Shown here: positions 21,482-33,757 of the stretch, piece by piece
Layout: the number at the start of each line of letters is the position of its first letter
How positions within the stretch are numbered: position 1 is the first letter of the stretch
Source: Adineta ricciae
Taxonomy: Eukaryota; Rotifera; Eurotatoria; Adinetida; Adinetidae
Direction of reading: 5' to 3'
DNA length: 64,000 nt
Assembly (NCBI GenBank): GCA_905250025.1
Contig: CAJNOJ010000206.1
Location: 62,001 to 126,000, forward strand
Notes under the pieces: model-generated
Database searches by the model: none
Told to the model about the DNA's origin: nothing
The model's input: the letters and a program-made list of their open reading frames with translations, nothing else
Position numbers and translations under genes: made by a program

Positions 21482-24400
21482 ATGTGTTCTTTATGCACAT
21501 TTTTACTGTCAAAATCAGTATTATTATTAAAAGGCGTTCAAAGAATGATTTCATTCGTATTGACTATGCAACTGTTTCTAACTGTTCATGGATTATTTCA
21601 TTTATATAAGACGGATATATTCAATATTTTTCAAGAAAAAGATTGTTTATATTCGTTTACAGTTGACAATAATTTCAATGAATGGCAATTAGTACCATAT
21701 TGTATCCGAAACAGTCTGATCTTCTCGGACGACAATGATGGTTTTTGTTATGGAGATCCGAATTATACATTTAAAGAGTTAAAATTAAAAGGTGTTAACA
21801 GTGATTATTTGTATAAATGGAATACACCGATTGATACAATGAATAGTTATGAAAAATATCGAAGTTTAAATGATTCATCACTTGAGACTCATCGTTATTG
21901 TAATTGTTCAGGTAATCATTCATAGAAATATGTCAATATTTTTTGTTATGAAAGATTCTATAAGTAGACAATTGGTTTGGCACTCGATGTCAATATTCAT
22001 TTAATCAGTCTATGCAAAACTTTGATGAAATTATTTCATTTCAATTCAAAGAAAAACAATCATTAAAAGAAAGATATGAAATTATCAATGATCCATCTTT
22101 GCTGACATGTTATGAAGGACTTCGTTGTCATTCAACAATTTGTCTTGATTGGCGAGAGATTTGTAATGGACTTTTTAATTGTGAAAATGGTGAAGATGAG
22201 CCTGAAGAATGTTTTTTACTTGAATTAAATGAATGTGAAAAGGATGAATATCGTTGTCGTATTGGTACGTGTATTCCAAGAACGTTTCTTGTTGATTTCA
22301 ATCCTGATTGTTCTGATTTAACCGATGAATATCTTACTTATGATGAGTATTTTCAAGATTCAGATTGTTATTTATCATCAACACTTGTCTGCGATAATCG
22401 TTTATGTAATAAGTTAAATGATTTTTCATGTGCAGATGGAGAGTGTCAAGAGATTTCAATGCAATGTAATAATGGTCGTGATCTGTTCCTTCGTCATAAT
22501 CTTTTATCATCATCTATGATGAATAACATTACTTTTCAATGTTGGTTTTTGATGCTTTGTTCATCAGGTGAAATCAATGTAAATTTAATGGGTTATAATT
22601 ATACTGATTGTCAATCTCCAGAAGATATTCCTGATAAATGGGATTATTTCGATTCTTTTCAACAAATCTGTTCCACGACATTTTGGTTCCAGGATGAAAG
22701 AAATCTTCTATATCCATTCACTCGACATCTATATCATAACAAAATATCGAATGATACAGCTTGGTGGGAGCCAACTCATATTTGTTACAATCAAAAGGAA
22801 TGTTCTAGCCTTCCCATTTCTAATTTATCATTGATTAATGATTGGTCATGTATCGATGTAGAACAAAATGGGATTCAATTTGATACATTAGAATTATATT
22901 TATTATTTTCATCCTGTTCTAAAACTCATCTATCATTGTTCAATGAAGATGATTCACTCTTTTATTGTGATGAATCGAGGAAATTCATTTCGAAATCTCG
23001 AGTATTAGATACTAAAAGCGATTGTTATTATTTTGAAGATGAAAATTTCTATTATAATTTTACTCTTATAATCCAATTGAATTTGACTGATCGTTTTCAA
23101 TGTTTATTCATTAGTCAATGGCTACCGCGTCCACTGGCTCTCGATGTTCGTTGTTTTCAAGATTTTGATAGATTAGGCCTCGGTAAATGCGATAGCAGTT
23201 CAGATATTGCATGTCTGTTTCTTCGTGATCAATACACACCGTCTATGAATTATATTTTTCGACAAAACTGTGATGGTATTATGAAATTTGATGGAGAAGA
23301 TGAAAATAATTGTGAAGAATGGCGTTCATATCGATGTGATGGTTATTGGGATATGATGAATGGAGAAGATGAATTGAATTGTACGAATACAGTTTATGGT
23401 TATATTACGCATGCAGTTTTTAAATGTCAATCAACTGAACATTATTGTTTTCATCCAAATGGTACTGTTAGTTGTTTGTCAAAAGATCGTGCTGGAGATG
23501 GATTTGTCGATTGTTTAGGAGGCACTGATGAAAGAAAAACTTTATGCCATTTTCCAGATTCAATTTTAGATTTTCAATGTTCTGATGGTAAATGCATATC
23601 AATAGATTATCTCTGTGATCAAGAAAGTGATTGTTTGGGAAACGATGACGAATTAATATGTTCATGGATATCGAATTCTACAAAAATTCCCTTTTCAATG
23701 TTTAGTTGTCAAAATTTAACGTTTATTTTGCGAGACAAAGTATGCGACAATATTATTGATTGTCAACCAAATGGTGAAGATGAATGGTTTTGCTTAATCA
23801 TATTTCTTAGACCATCTCAATTTGTACTCGAAAGACTAGAAGAATATCCCTATAGTACAACAAAATTGGTATCTTCTGATATTGACCACCATTCATCCGT
23901 ACGACAACAAAGACATATCGATACGAATTCAGGTTCAAATTCACTTGAAAAATGGTTTTGTAATCGAGGTATTATTGTCATTAAACGATCATCCGACATC
24001 GAATGTTTGTGCCCGTCAAGTTATTATGGTCGAAGATGTGAATATCAATCAGAACGTCTGTTAATTTCTATACGAATTACTACACCCGTTACTCTTCGTG
24101 GTCGTCAAAATAAACAAAATATTTTTCGTTTAATCGCTTGTTTGATATTCAATGATTCATTTGTAGATTATGAAGAAATTCTACATGTACCAATGATGAA
24201 ACAGATGTTTTATTTGAATTATCCACGACCGCCACCAAAACAACGTGGTAATTGGACGGTTCAGTTTTACGCCTATACTGTGACACGATATTCGGTCAAT
24301 TTTATATCTTCGTGGTTATTTGATGTACCATTTCCTTTTCTTCCTGTTAATCGATTAGTATTGGATCTTTTTTTGAAAGAACAAGAAACATGTTATACAC

Positions 24401-26319
24401 TTTCTTGTAAGCATGGCTCTTGTAGAAAATATCTTAATTTACCCTATCAAGAATATTGTCAATGTGAACCAAATTGGTTTGGTACTTATTGCAATGTTAG
24501 TTATCATTGTTTCTGTGCTAATGGAGGAGATTGTATCAGTAGAAACTCCATATCAATTTGTGTATGTCCTCTCGGTCGGATAGGTCGTGAATGTCATGTA
24601 TTATTTGATCCATGTAGCAATATAACATGTGAAAATGGAGCGACATGTTTGCCAATGGATGAACGCGAAACGAACAAGTTTATCTGTGCATGTCGTATTG
24701 GTTTTCGTGGATCTCGTTGTGAATTGAAAGATGCTCAGATGGACATTTATTTTTCAAAATCATTCATCTTTTATACTCGTTTATCATCGCCTGCGATTAT
24801 TGTTCATTTTCTCGAACTGCACGATCATTCTCCGGGAATTGCATTAACTCAAAATCGTGTAATACATAAACAAGTTCAACTAAACAAATTATTCCGTATT
24901 TATTATAATAATCATCAATATCTGTCATCTCTAATTCTTCTTGAAATCTTTTTTGAACCTCAAAACTTTCGTTACTATATTGCGAGTATTCTTAGCAATA
25001 ATATGACATATGTTACAACAACAATTAGCAATTCAAATCATTGTCCTCATATTGATGAAATAATTATGAATGAAACTATACGTCAAATGCCATTAGTAAA
25101 ACGAGTAAAATATTATGAATATATATGTCGAATATCTCGCAGTAGAATTTGTTTTATGGATGAAGTTCATCTTTGTTTTTGTGATAAATATGGTGATCCT
25201 GATTGTCTTGCACTTCAACGTCAATCAACAAATTGTCGAACAGATTATTGTCAAAATAATGGACAATGTATAGAAAATGAATTCAATGGAACTTGGGATT
25301 TTGGATGTGTATGTGGTCAATGTATTTACGGATCTCTATGTCATTTAACAACATCAGAATATGTATTTTCATTAGATATGATAATTGGTCAAGATATTCT
25401 TGAAAATGAATCATTGTCAATACAACCATCGTTGATTAAAGTCATTATGTCAATTCTTGTTCTTATGTTGATAATTGGATTCATTTCAAATGGTATATCA
25501 TTTATCGTATTTAAACAACCACGTGCTCAACAAACTGGTTGTGGAATCTATTTGTTTTGTCTCCCTATTATTGGTCAAATTGGATTATTATTTTTAACTG
25601 GTCGATTTTTCTATCTATTAGGAACACAAATGTCTATTGTTAATAATCGATTGGCTGCTCATTGGAGTTGTATTACACTTGAATATGTTTTGAATGTTTG
25701 TCCGATACTTTACGATTGGTTTACAACGTGCGTAGCTGTAGAGCGAAGCATTAATATCATCAAAGGAATTTCATTCAATAAATCAACTAGCGTTTGGTGG
25801 GCAAAACGTATGATTTTTTCTCTCATCATTGTCGTTTTAAGCAGTACATGGTATGAACCATTTATTCACCATTTAATTGATGATCCTCGAACGACAACTA
25901 CTCATACATGGTGTATTGTAACATTTCCCTGGTTATGGCTAAAATATTATCGATTAATAATAAATCTTATAAATCTGATTGTACCAGGTTCAATTCATTT
26001 GCTTGCTACTTTGTTTCTTCTGCATCGAACAACAAAAATAAAACAAATTTTAATAAAAGATCAACGTCAACGTCATTATTTTCGTTTATTAATAAAACAG
26101 CTTCCATTATATGGAAGTCCACTATTAGTTGTTACGCTTAGTTTTCTACGATTAATCTTTTCATTTACATTATCTTGTCTTACTTACCAATGGCAAAAAT
26201 ATCTTTATCTTACAGCTTATTTTATTTCTTTTTGTCCATTAATAATGACTTTACCAATGTTTGTTTTACCTGCGAAAATTTACAGGACAGAATTGAAAAA
26301 TTTATCTTATTTTCGTTGA
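21482..26319 (+). CDS. Adhesion-type 7TM receptor with LDL-receptor class A and EGF-like ectodomain
   Basis: Exon 1 (21482-21911) and exon 2 (21968-26319) are joined in phase 1 across a 56-nt intron, giving 1593 codons. The junction restores an EGF ending (CNCSDNWFGTRC). ATG 21482 is used for the outer limit, but ATG 21545 begins a better signal peptide (MISFVLTMQLFLTVHGLF). The ectodomain has LDLa modules near the N-terminus (C-x6-C-x4-C-x6-C-x5-C-x3-EDEPEEC) and more further on (FQCSDGKCISIDYLCDQESD, GEDEWFC), then EGF modules (CSNITCENGATC...CACRIGFRGSRCEL; CRTDYCQNNGQC). The last ~300 residues form seven hydrophobic helices, with VAVERSINI at the DRY position. Such LDLa/EGF-7TM receptors are expanded in bdelloids; ligand and G-protein coupling are unknown. 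It looks intact. Confidence 0.85.
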
Positions 26320-26571
26320 TATTCCATATCTCTTCCCAAGTCGTTGTGACTCAGTCAGTTCCGATCGAAGTCTATTGAATTCAGATCAGATTCAAACGGA
26401 TCCAATCGCTGTAATGATCGACCTGGGTTGTTGTTGCTGTTTTTCATCATAGAAGAAAAGTTTATATTTCGAGTCAAACTTGTCTTGTCAATGAAAATAG
26501 AATATATTTCCACTTAAAATCCAAGTTTTGTCTGAAAAATATTTATCTTCTCGAAGTTTCGTTTGTAATTC

Positions 26572-27000
26572 CCTTTTCTGAAAGAAAGGGTTATACAGAT
26601 GTTAAAACCTGGGTTCGAAAAGCTTGAAGTTTGTTTGTCTGATCTATTCAATCAGAAATCGGCGTTTCTTAAATCAATGAAAATTACCGATAGCAACCAT
26701 AGAAACTGAACACTAGTAAGATAATCGAGGTCGAGGAACTCGAATTTGGTATTAGCTTTTCAAAACTTTAGCTAGCTTATTACTAATTAGGGAATGAAAA
26801 CTTTTTCGGTTATGGAGTAAGAGTTGACCAAAGAGTAATCAGGGTCAATGATCTCGAATCCCAGATTAGTTTCAACTGATTACTAACTGTTAATTAACTA
26901 TCGGTTAACTAGGTATGAGTTATCAATATATATATACAGTAAGGGTTGATCGAAGCGTTATCGATATCAAAGAATACAAATTTGAGGTTAGTTTTTCCTT
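26572..27000 (+). repeat. Dispersed repeat family R1, copy 2
   Basis: Aligns along its length with 13005-13410. It has GAAAGGGTTATAC, GTTTGTTTGTCTG, then GATAATCGAGGTCGAGGAAC, GAGTAAGAGTTGACC, AGTAATCAGGGTC and AGTAAGGGTTGATCG, in the same order and spacing. Substantial divergence indicates an old copy. Confidence 0.6.
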
Positions 27001-27169
27001 ACTCACCAAGATGCATCTTATTCCCTTCTCTTTCTAAAACAGATATTTCCTGTATCTTTTCGAAAATCTTCTGTCGAAGTCGGTGAATGAAACGCCATTG
27101 TTAGACACGATTGCGCGAAGATAGTGGTTTATACCTTTGCACACAAGTATCACTCATCCGTTGAATCTT

Positions 27170-27215
27170 GAGGGTGAGGGTGAGGGTGCAGCTCAAAAGA
27201 GTAAAGTGAGGGTGC
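27170..27215 (+). repeat. Interstitial telomere-like G-rich tract (copy 2)
   Basis: Three perfect GAGGGT units (27170-27188) followed by a further GTGAGGGTGCACGGG after a short interruption. Similar tracts lie at 6829 and 29752. Confidence 0.4.
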
Positions 27216-28073
27216 ACGGGAGAGTGCGGCGCTAAGAACAGAGCGATACTGAACTTCATGAAGATCATTAATAGTTCGTAAGTTGATGAACATTATCCAG
27301 TTACTAAATATTTAATAATTCATTAGTCATTAGTATAAAATTTTAAAACTCGAATCGAGTTAACGATTTCTACACTACTCAACTAAATCCACCTGATATA
27401 CATGAATTGGAAGAAATTCATTATTTCCTATATACGTATATTCCAATAAATGAAATAAAATAGATTCATCAATGGATATCAATGCATATCTCTTCCAGGT
27501 GAAAATATGATTTATATATCAATATTTTATTATTCATATTTATCAAACATAGCATCTATGCTTTTCTGCAAGAAAAAATATTTACTGGAAAAAGATTTGT
27601 TCGTAGAGTTGAAAAATGATTGATCTACATTTGTTGAGTTTTTTCTGGTAATAAATTTTCTTTCATTCAATTTAATATTGAGAAGTTCTATATGAAAAGT
27701 CAAATGATTTATTATGACATGTTTTATTTTATATTTCAACAACGCAACTAATATAAGTGAAAAGGCAGTTGATCTGTTTCAAAACATACTTGACAACAAC
27801 AAGATTTTCTTTGAATTTCAATTTTAGCAATAATATTCGGTTGTACTTGAATAATGAGTTTTAATAGCAATAAAATAGGTGTTTGTGCTGTAAGATATTA
27901 AAGATTTTTAGAAAATCAATTAAATTCATATGATCATTTTAGACCACTTCAAATAATTCGAAACAAGACAAAGCTTTAACTATTGAATCAAGAATACTGT
28001 AAGTTATTTCTATGAAATGATTATGAAATATTGAATACAACTTGATAAATAATCAAACGTTTTTTTGTCTTAG

Positions 28074-28283
28074 ATCTGAAAGAAATCGGAAAAGTAAAAT
28101 AATTCGACTATTGTTGGCGATAATTACAAGTATTTTGTTAATGGGAGGTATTACAATTCCTTTACTTATTATTCGCAAGCTCAAATTGGACCCATCAACA
28201 CTATTACCATTGACAAATCTAACAACAATAAATAACGCTCGTCGAGGCAGACTCGCTCAACCCTCAACTGAATGCATATACTG
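28074..28283 (+). pseudogene. Orphan transmembrane exon cut by repeat S1
   Basis: After a plausible acceptor (TTTTTGTCTTAG) the frame encodes SERNRKSKIIRLLLAIITSI and continues as a hydrophobic helix, then a Pro/Thr-rich segment. This resembles the single-TM exon of the ART-FG-GAP gene (basic flank, one helix, T/P-rich start). No extracellular domain follows: the frame enters repeat S1 in reverse orientation (28225-28270) and stops at 28281-28283. I read it as a gene fragment left behind when the rest was lost. Confidence 0.4.
28225..28270 (-). repeat. Short dispersed repeat S1, copy 3
   Basis: On the minus strand: CAGTTGAGGGTTGAGCGAGT, then CTCGACGAGCGTTATTTATT. It lies inside the open frame of the orphan TM exon. 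Confidence 0.6.
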
Positions 28284-28589
28284 AATTATGCCTTCTATTG
28301 ATGTCATTACTGGTATTAATTTGAATGATAGTTTTATATACTTGTTATAGCTCTTTTTGCCTAACTTGTCATCCGATAAATTACTTTATAACAAATTCAA
28401 ATAATACACTAATTTAAGATGCAAGTGAGAACGTTTATTCTTAAAATTTTCATAATCTACTAGAGAACAGAAAGATTGCTTTATATTTGAATAAGACAAA
28501 TAAAAATGAACATAAACAGAAATTGATATCTATGAAATAGCGTGTATAATATAATCAACAAAGAAGAAAATCTGCTTTAGAGAATATTA

Positions 28590-28780
28590 AACTATAAAAT
28601 ATATTCTCTCCTAGCATGACAGCGTCCTAAGAAGTAGTATCAATTGTGAAGTAGTTAAGGACGCTAGGACGCTGCATCTTTGGAGAAAAGTTGAAAATGC
28701 TATATAAAATATATTTTCTCTTAGTATGACAGCGCCCTAGCGTCCTAAGAAATAGTATCAATTGTAGAGTTGTTAAGCAT
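28590..28780 (+). repeat. Direct repeat D1, two ~75-bp units
   Basis: Two units, near 28590-28660 and 28705-28778, share ATATAAAATATATTCTCTC, AGCATGACAGCG, CGTCCTAAGAA and TAGTATCAATTGT. The segment between them carries an inverted AGGACGCTAGGACGCTG, so the whole has hairpin character. Confidence 0.6.
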
Positions 28781-28869
28781 GCTACTACTGTGTAGAAAGT
28801 GTAGAGATAGACCAAGAACAGAAATTTGTTCCGAAATTACAAACGATTACGGATTTTTAATTTGCCTCA

Positions 28870-29012
28870 AGACCCCTTGCAAACGATGTTTTATGAAGTT
28901 TTGAGCATTTTCAAAAAAATGTTTTTATGACCTTCGACCTTTGACCCTGACACAAACACACAAACAAACAAACTATTTTTTTTCATATGACCCTCCTTTC
29001 AGTCGAGGGAAT
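28870..29012 (+). repeat. Dispersed repeat R2, copy 1
   Basis: Shares order and sequence with 51500-51645: TTTATGAAGTTTTGA, then GACCTTTGACC, GACACAAACACAC, then ATGACCCTCCTTTCAGTCGA. The end of R2 includes the GTCGAGG start of repeat S1. Confidence 0.55.
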
Positions 29013-29022
29013 TAATATCCCA

Positions 29023-29292
29023 ATGCCAAAAGGACGAAAACATTATCAGCTTAGTAATTTTTTTTATAAGCATTTGACTCAAAATAGTCGATGTATATCC
29101 ATTAAACAAAAACGTCCAGCATATGAACTTGATAATGATAATGAATTAACTGTCTCGTTTTCTCCATCAGTTTCTTTCAATTTATCAAATCAATGTCATA
29201 CAGAAACAACAAATGAAGGTGTTGAAGAATCGATGGAACTGGACAACAATTCAGCGAAGCCAATATCTAAACGCAAGCGACGTCGAACATAA
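29023..29292 (+). CDS. Hypothetical small basic-tailed protein (possibly a terminal exon)
   Basis: 89 codons from ATG 29023 (MPKGRKHYQLSNFFYK) to TAA. The middle is polar and the end is strongly basic (SKRKRRRT), consistent with nuclear localisation. The frame is also open upstream into repeat R2, where CCTTTCAG could be a splice acceptor, so this may be the last exon of a gene whose start was lost. I do not recognise the family. Confidence 0.3.
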   Translation: MPKGRKHYQLSNFFYKHLTQNSRCISIKQKRPAYELDNDNELTVSFSPSVSFNLSNQCHTETTNEGVEESMELDNNSAKPISKRKRRRT

Positions 29293-29480
29293 TTACAGCG
29301 TGGTAACTAAATAACAATGATACGTTATAATAAGATTTCTTTGAAATTTTATTTTTTTTTTAGATTGAACTTCATCGTTTTTCAACCGATTTGATGCGTT
29401 ATAGCGTTTTCCGGGAAATCCATTTTTCTTTGAAACTCCTTTATGCAGTACAGAACGGCAGAAGGATATATACGCCAGTG

Positions 29481-29752
29481 TGGTATAGGACGTATAAGGT
29501 GGTATAAGGTGGTATAGGACGTATAGGGTGGTATAGGGTGGTATAGGACGTATAGAATGCTAGAGGGTGGTATAAGGTGGTATAGGACGTATAGGGTGGT
29601 ATAGGGTGGTATAGGACGTATAGAATGCTAGAGGGTGGTATAAGGTGGTATAGGACGTATAGGATGGTATAGGACGTATAGAATGCTAGAGGGTGGTATA
29701 AGGTGGTATAGGACGTATAGGGTGGTATAGGACGTATAGAACGGTATAGGCG
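29481..29752 (+). repeat. GGTATAGGACGTATAG minisatellite
   Basis: About 270 bp of 10-11-nt subunits (GGTATAGGGT, GGTATAAGGT, GGTATAGGACGTATAG) arranged in higher-order units marked by GAATGCTAGAGG at 29555, 29623 and 29681, that is, spacings of 68 and 58 bp. It runs directly into the telomere-like tract at 29752. Confidence 0.9.
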
Positions 29753-29768
29753 GGTGAGGGTGAGGGTG
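29752..29768 (+). repeat. Interstitial telomere-like G-rich tract (copy 3)
   Basis: GGGTGAGGGTGAGGGTG abuts the minisatellite. Third such tract in the window. Confidence 0.4.
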
Positions 29769-32700
29769 ATGACAACTTTGTTTGGTAACCATTTGTCACT
29801 GCGCTCTTGAATTGTTTTGTTCGAGAAACACAATCAAGTGAAGGAAGAAGATTTGAACATTTGAGATTAGTTCTATGGTGATGTTGTGTTTCGCTTGGAT
29901 GCGGCTTACGTTCCAATGATAGATTGAATGGAGAATTGAAATAGCTACAAAAACTTGACATAGAACCAGTGGATTATAAAGATGTTGTTTTTGTTTTTGT
30001 GCTGCTTGCTCTGGATGCAATATTATATCAGCTTTTTTTACATAAGCTGTTATGAGAAGGAGCATATCGTAATTACTCTATGTGTTTTGGAGGTTCTTGC
30101 CGCATGGGCCGTTAAGACACCGTCCTTCAACTAAATGTTTATAAAAGTTGACCATTTGTTTTTAAATCGATATTTGTGGATTTTTATACGAGTAATATTA
30201 GTAGATGATTCGATCAAAGAAGTTTGGATGAACACTTCAGCATTAGCAAATTCTTGCTTCCCTACATGTATGTATGAATGAACGAATGCAGTTACTTTTG
30301 TAAAACATGCCGGATCTGTTAGGTAATAGAATAGTTCTTGATATCAGAAAACTGAGTTGCTACGAAATATTGTGCCGAAGCCAGAACTATTATCTATGAG
30401 TTTTGCATTTAAATGCTGATTGTTGTGTGAATTCAGATTAGTGCATAAAACCTACTAATAATTTCCTTCAATTGCTCATAAGTTTATCTATATTTTCCAA
30501 GGAAAACTGTATTTTGGTCAAGTGCTGTGCAATTAAGTTATCGTTTACTGCAACGCATTTAATCGCATTAAAATGAACTACATTCCAAAGGAGAAAATGA
30601 TGTACCTGTTATTTCAAAGGATCAAAATGCTTTCCACAGATGAAGTCCCCATTTCGGAGTTTGGAAATGCACAGAGCAGAATAGCTGGCAATTAACAAAA
30701 AATTTATAAGAAGCTGATGATCTTATTAGTATTTGTGTATTTTCATAAGGCCATTTTAAACTATAAGATGAGTAGATCATTTCTGATGGAGATCGAAACT
30801 ATTGTTTTAGCATTATAGGAGTCCTATTGAACTCATCTATAAAAAGAAAAAATTTAAAAAAGTTAAATTTCGTTGACAGCATTATCCTGTTACTTCTTTA
30901 TTGCTTACTTGAGATAGAAAAAGATATCCGGCTAGCATACAAGTATTAACTTCTGAGAAAATTCTCTATGATAATGAGAGAGAATGTACGCTGGTTATCA
31001 TTTACTATATGAACTCCTTTTTGATTGAAAATTCAAATATTACTTTGTGAATAATTCGTCTTTTCTCTATTTGATGTTGCTTATGTATCACATGATTTTT
31101 AAAAATACTTTGAAAATTTATGCACAATTGACTATATTGTTTAATTGCTCTCGTTATCTCAATTATTTTCTTTTGTCACGCTATGTTGTTGGATCTATTT
31201 GAGATTTTCTTAATATGTGACATGCGATTGTTCGATTTCTACAAGCTGTTTTATTCATGTTTTCTATTCGTTCAATTTCTGGTGTCGATTATTTTTTCAT
31301 TTGATCATATTAATGATGTTCTAATCTTTTCTCACAAGATTTCTATGATCAATTTTTTTTTAATAATGCTTTCTATTATAAGTCAACTAGTTTGCTTTAC
31401 ATATATTTGTGAGAGAATGAACAAAGCATAGTTTTCCCGTCTTTGTCAAATGTTGTCTATTCGTTTTCAAAATAATTTGATAACTATTTACTGTTTTGAG
31501 TGTATCATGGGTGATATTTATTTAAACGAATATCGATATTAAGTATAGGGATAATCGAAAATTAACATATGAGTCGTTTTCTGTTATTTTATGGTCGTAA
31601 TTTTTCAATAGAAATTATGATAATCTTAGTATAAATTTCACGATGATGTTTTTTTACCGATTAAATTATGTTAAATATCACATTGAAATCGTAAGAATTA
31701 AGTTATTTCTTAATATTACAAAGTCTACAAAGAAAAATCAAGAAAACATTGTCTAGAATTACAATAGTATACAATCTCATTCATTAATAAGCGCTAGCAC
31801 TAGATGTCAAAACACAGTTGCCGATGAATCCTAATGTTTATATCTATTCTTAAACATACTGACCGTTTCGATTGATATCTTCTTCTATAAATGTCAAATG
31901 ATGAAGGAATAATCTGGTTCATACTTAAGTATAAAAAATGCAAACATAATAATAACACTTCGTTTTCACTAACTGTTCGTTTTTATATTTCTTGTATTAT
32001 TATTACTGTTTTCAAATAATAATCTTATTAATTCGAATAAATTTTGACGGAAGCACCCTATTTGAGTCTTATAATCAATTCAAAAGCATGTAAAATTATC
32101 AGTAAGTACAGTTGGAACATCATTCATACTATGGCATTCTTCATTATTGAATATTCATGTCGAAGAAATAGCCAACATCATATCGTAAAAAATATCAACG
32201 AAAAAATTAAAATTAACTACGTAAATAAGATTTAGCATTCTCTTCAGTCAGCAAATAGGAGAGATTTTCTATAACGAAAAGAAAACAAAATAAATCATAA
32301 TCTCACATGTATTTTTTACAATCAAAAGATGAATCACCATTAATAAAATTTAAATTTTACACAACATCGTTTATCTTGATCGTGAGATGATAAATTTCTG
32401 CTAATTTTTTTGAATTCAATAAATGATAATGAATTTTTTCAATCAATAACTAAAATAACAGAATATGATTTGGAAAGAAGATACATTTACTTGCATTCAT
32501 TCATACACACTCGTTCAATATAAGAATTCCAAAGGTCTTTTATTACATAATATTAATTATTGCCTTTTCATCTCCACTGTTTACTTATTGAATTGTGTCG
32601 TTCTTTCTCAGCATCTTTTATTGTTTTCTTTTTTCCTCTCGTGTATTCAAAAAGAAAACAAAATATCGAATTTCTAGTTTCGTAGAATTTCATGTTAATG

Positions 32701-33425
32701 TTCTCGATTTTAATTTTTCTTCTTGTCTATTATTAGTTGAAAATGCATTAAAATGCATTAAAATGTATTAACATGTATTAAGGTACACTTAAATGGATTA
32801 AAATGCATTATTTTATATGAAAGAAAACGAATATCTCAATTAAATATACGAATAATGAAATGTGTATAGACAGAAAATTTTTCTTCCTTCTCCTATATCC
32901 CGTCAATACACATACGATAGGAATGTTCATTTTCTTTCCGTTCTGTTCGTTATATACGCGAAGCAGACGTCTATCGCGTTCAGCTATAGATGACTGTTCT
33001 GACACTATACGTGCAAAGACAGCTATTTTGAAATAACCAGCCATTAATTGCCCGATGGTTTCTACTAACACTTCTCCGCCCTGATAAATTTTTTTTTTCG
33101 AATTCTGTATTTGGCTGACCGATAAAGCTTTTTCTGTTTCTTTTTTAGATATCTAACGTCGTTAACATTACTACGCAAGCAACGTGAAATTCAAAAGTTA
33201 GGAAAATAGACAACAATTCATTAAATTATCTATTAACATTGCAAGTAAGTATGAAAATTGAATAACAATATCAAATATCTATTTTTTAGATTTTCTCTTG
33301 GGCTTAATAGTTCTACATTTATTACGGTGAATTTGCTAATTTTTTTTGCAGCACTTAATCAATTGAATCGTTATCAAAAGTAAGTATTTATTATTCGAAT
33401 ACCATGTACTAACGTTTTGAGAAAT
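29769..33425. other. Gene-poor AT-rich interval
   Basis: No gene I can support in about 3.6 kb. Short ORFs (for example 31183-31431 on plus and 32808-33071 on minus) are low-complexity or lack support. A small tandem array of AATGCATTAA-like decamers lies at 32741-32810. Confidence 0.35.
32741..32810 (+). repeat. ATGCATTAAA decamer array
   Basis: About seven units of AAATGCATTA, some with G or A substitutions (ATGTATTA, ATGGATTA). The unit is nearly palindromic. Confidence 0.7.
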
Positions 33426-33757
33426 GGGTATGTGTAAAAAGATCGAAAGAAAAAATTTCGAAAGAAAAACATCGAAATGAAAACATCGAAAAATGGAATT
33501 TCGAAAAAAGTAAAGATCGAAAACCTGAAATTTCGAAATTACCTCTATTAGAAAAGGAAAAGATCGAAAAAATGTATCCCGAAAAAGAAAATCTCGAAAT
33601 GGAACAAGTCCGAGAAAAGTCCCATAATAATTATAAAGTCATCTATTGATGCAATGAGCGGCGATTATGTACTTATATTTTTAGTTTTCATTTCAAGAGA
33701 TCATGATGAAGAAATTAAAAAAATAATGGAAGTTATGAAAATAAAGCGCAAGATCGG

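Larger units (their letters stand above)
26320..28050. other. Intergenic with R1 copy 2 and telomere-like tract
   Basis: No supported gene. It contains R1 copy 2 (~26572-27000) and a G-rich tract (27170-27215). Short ORFs are AT-rich and unconvincing. Confidence 0.4.

Noticed and set aside
29441..29833. 130-codon minus-strand ORF rich in Tyr, Pro and Leu
   Set aside because: It is the translation of the GGTATAGGACG minisatellite; all neighbouring frames are equally repetitive and no splice context supports it.
31183..31431. Hydrophobic 82-codon ORF
   Set aside because: AT-rich Phe/Leu/Ile-biased translation without family resemblance; expected by chance in this base composition.
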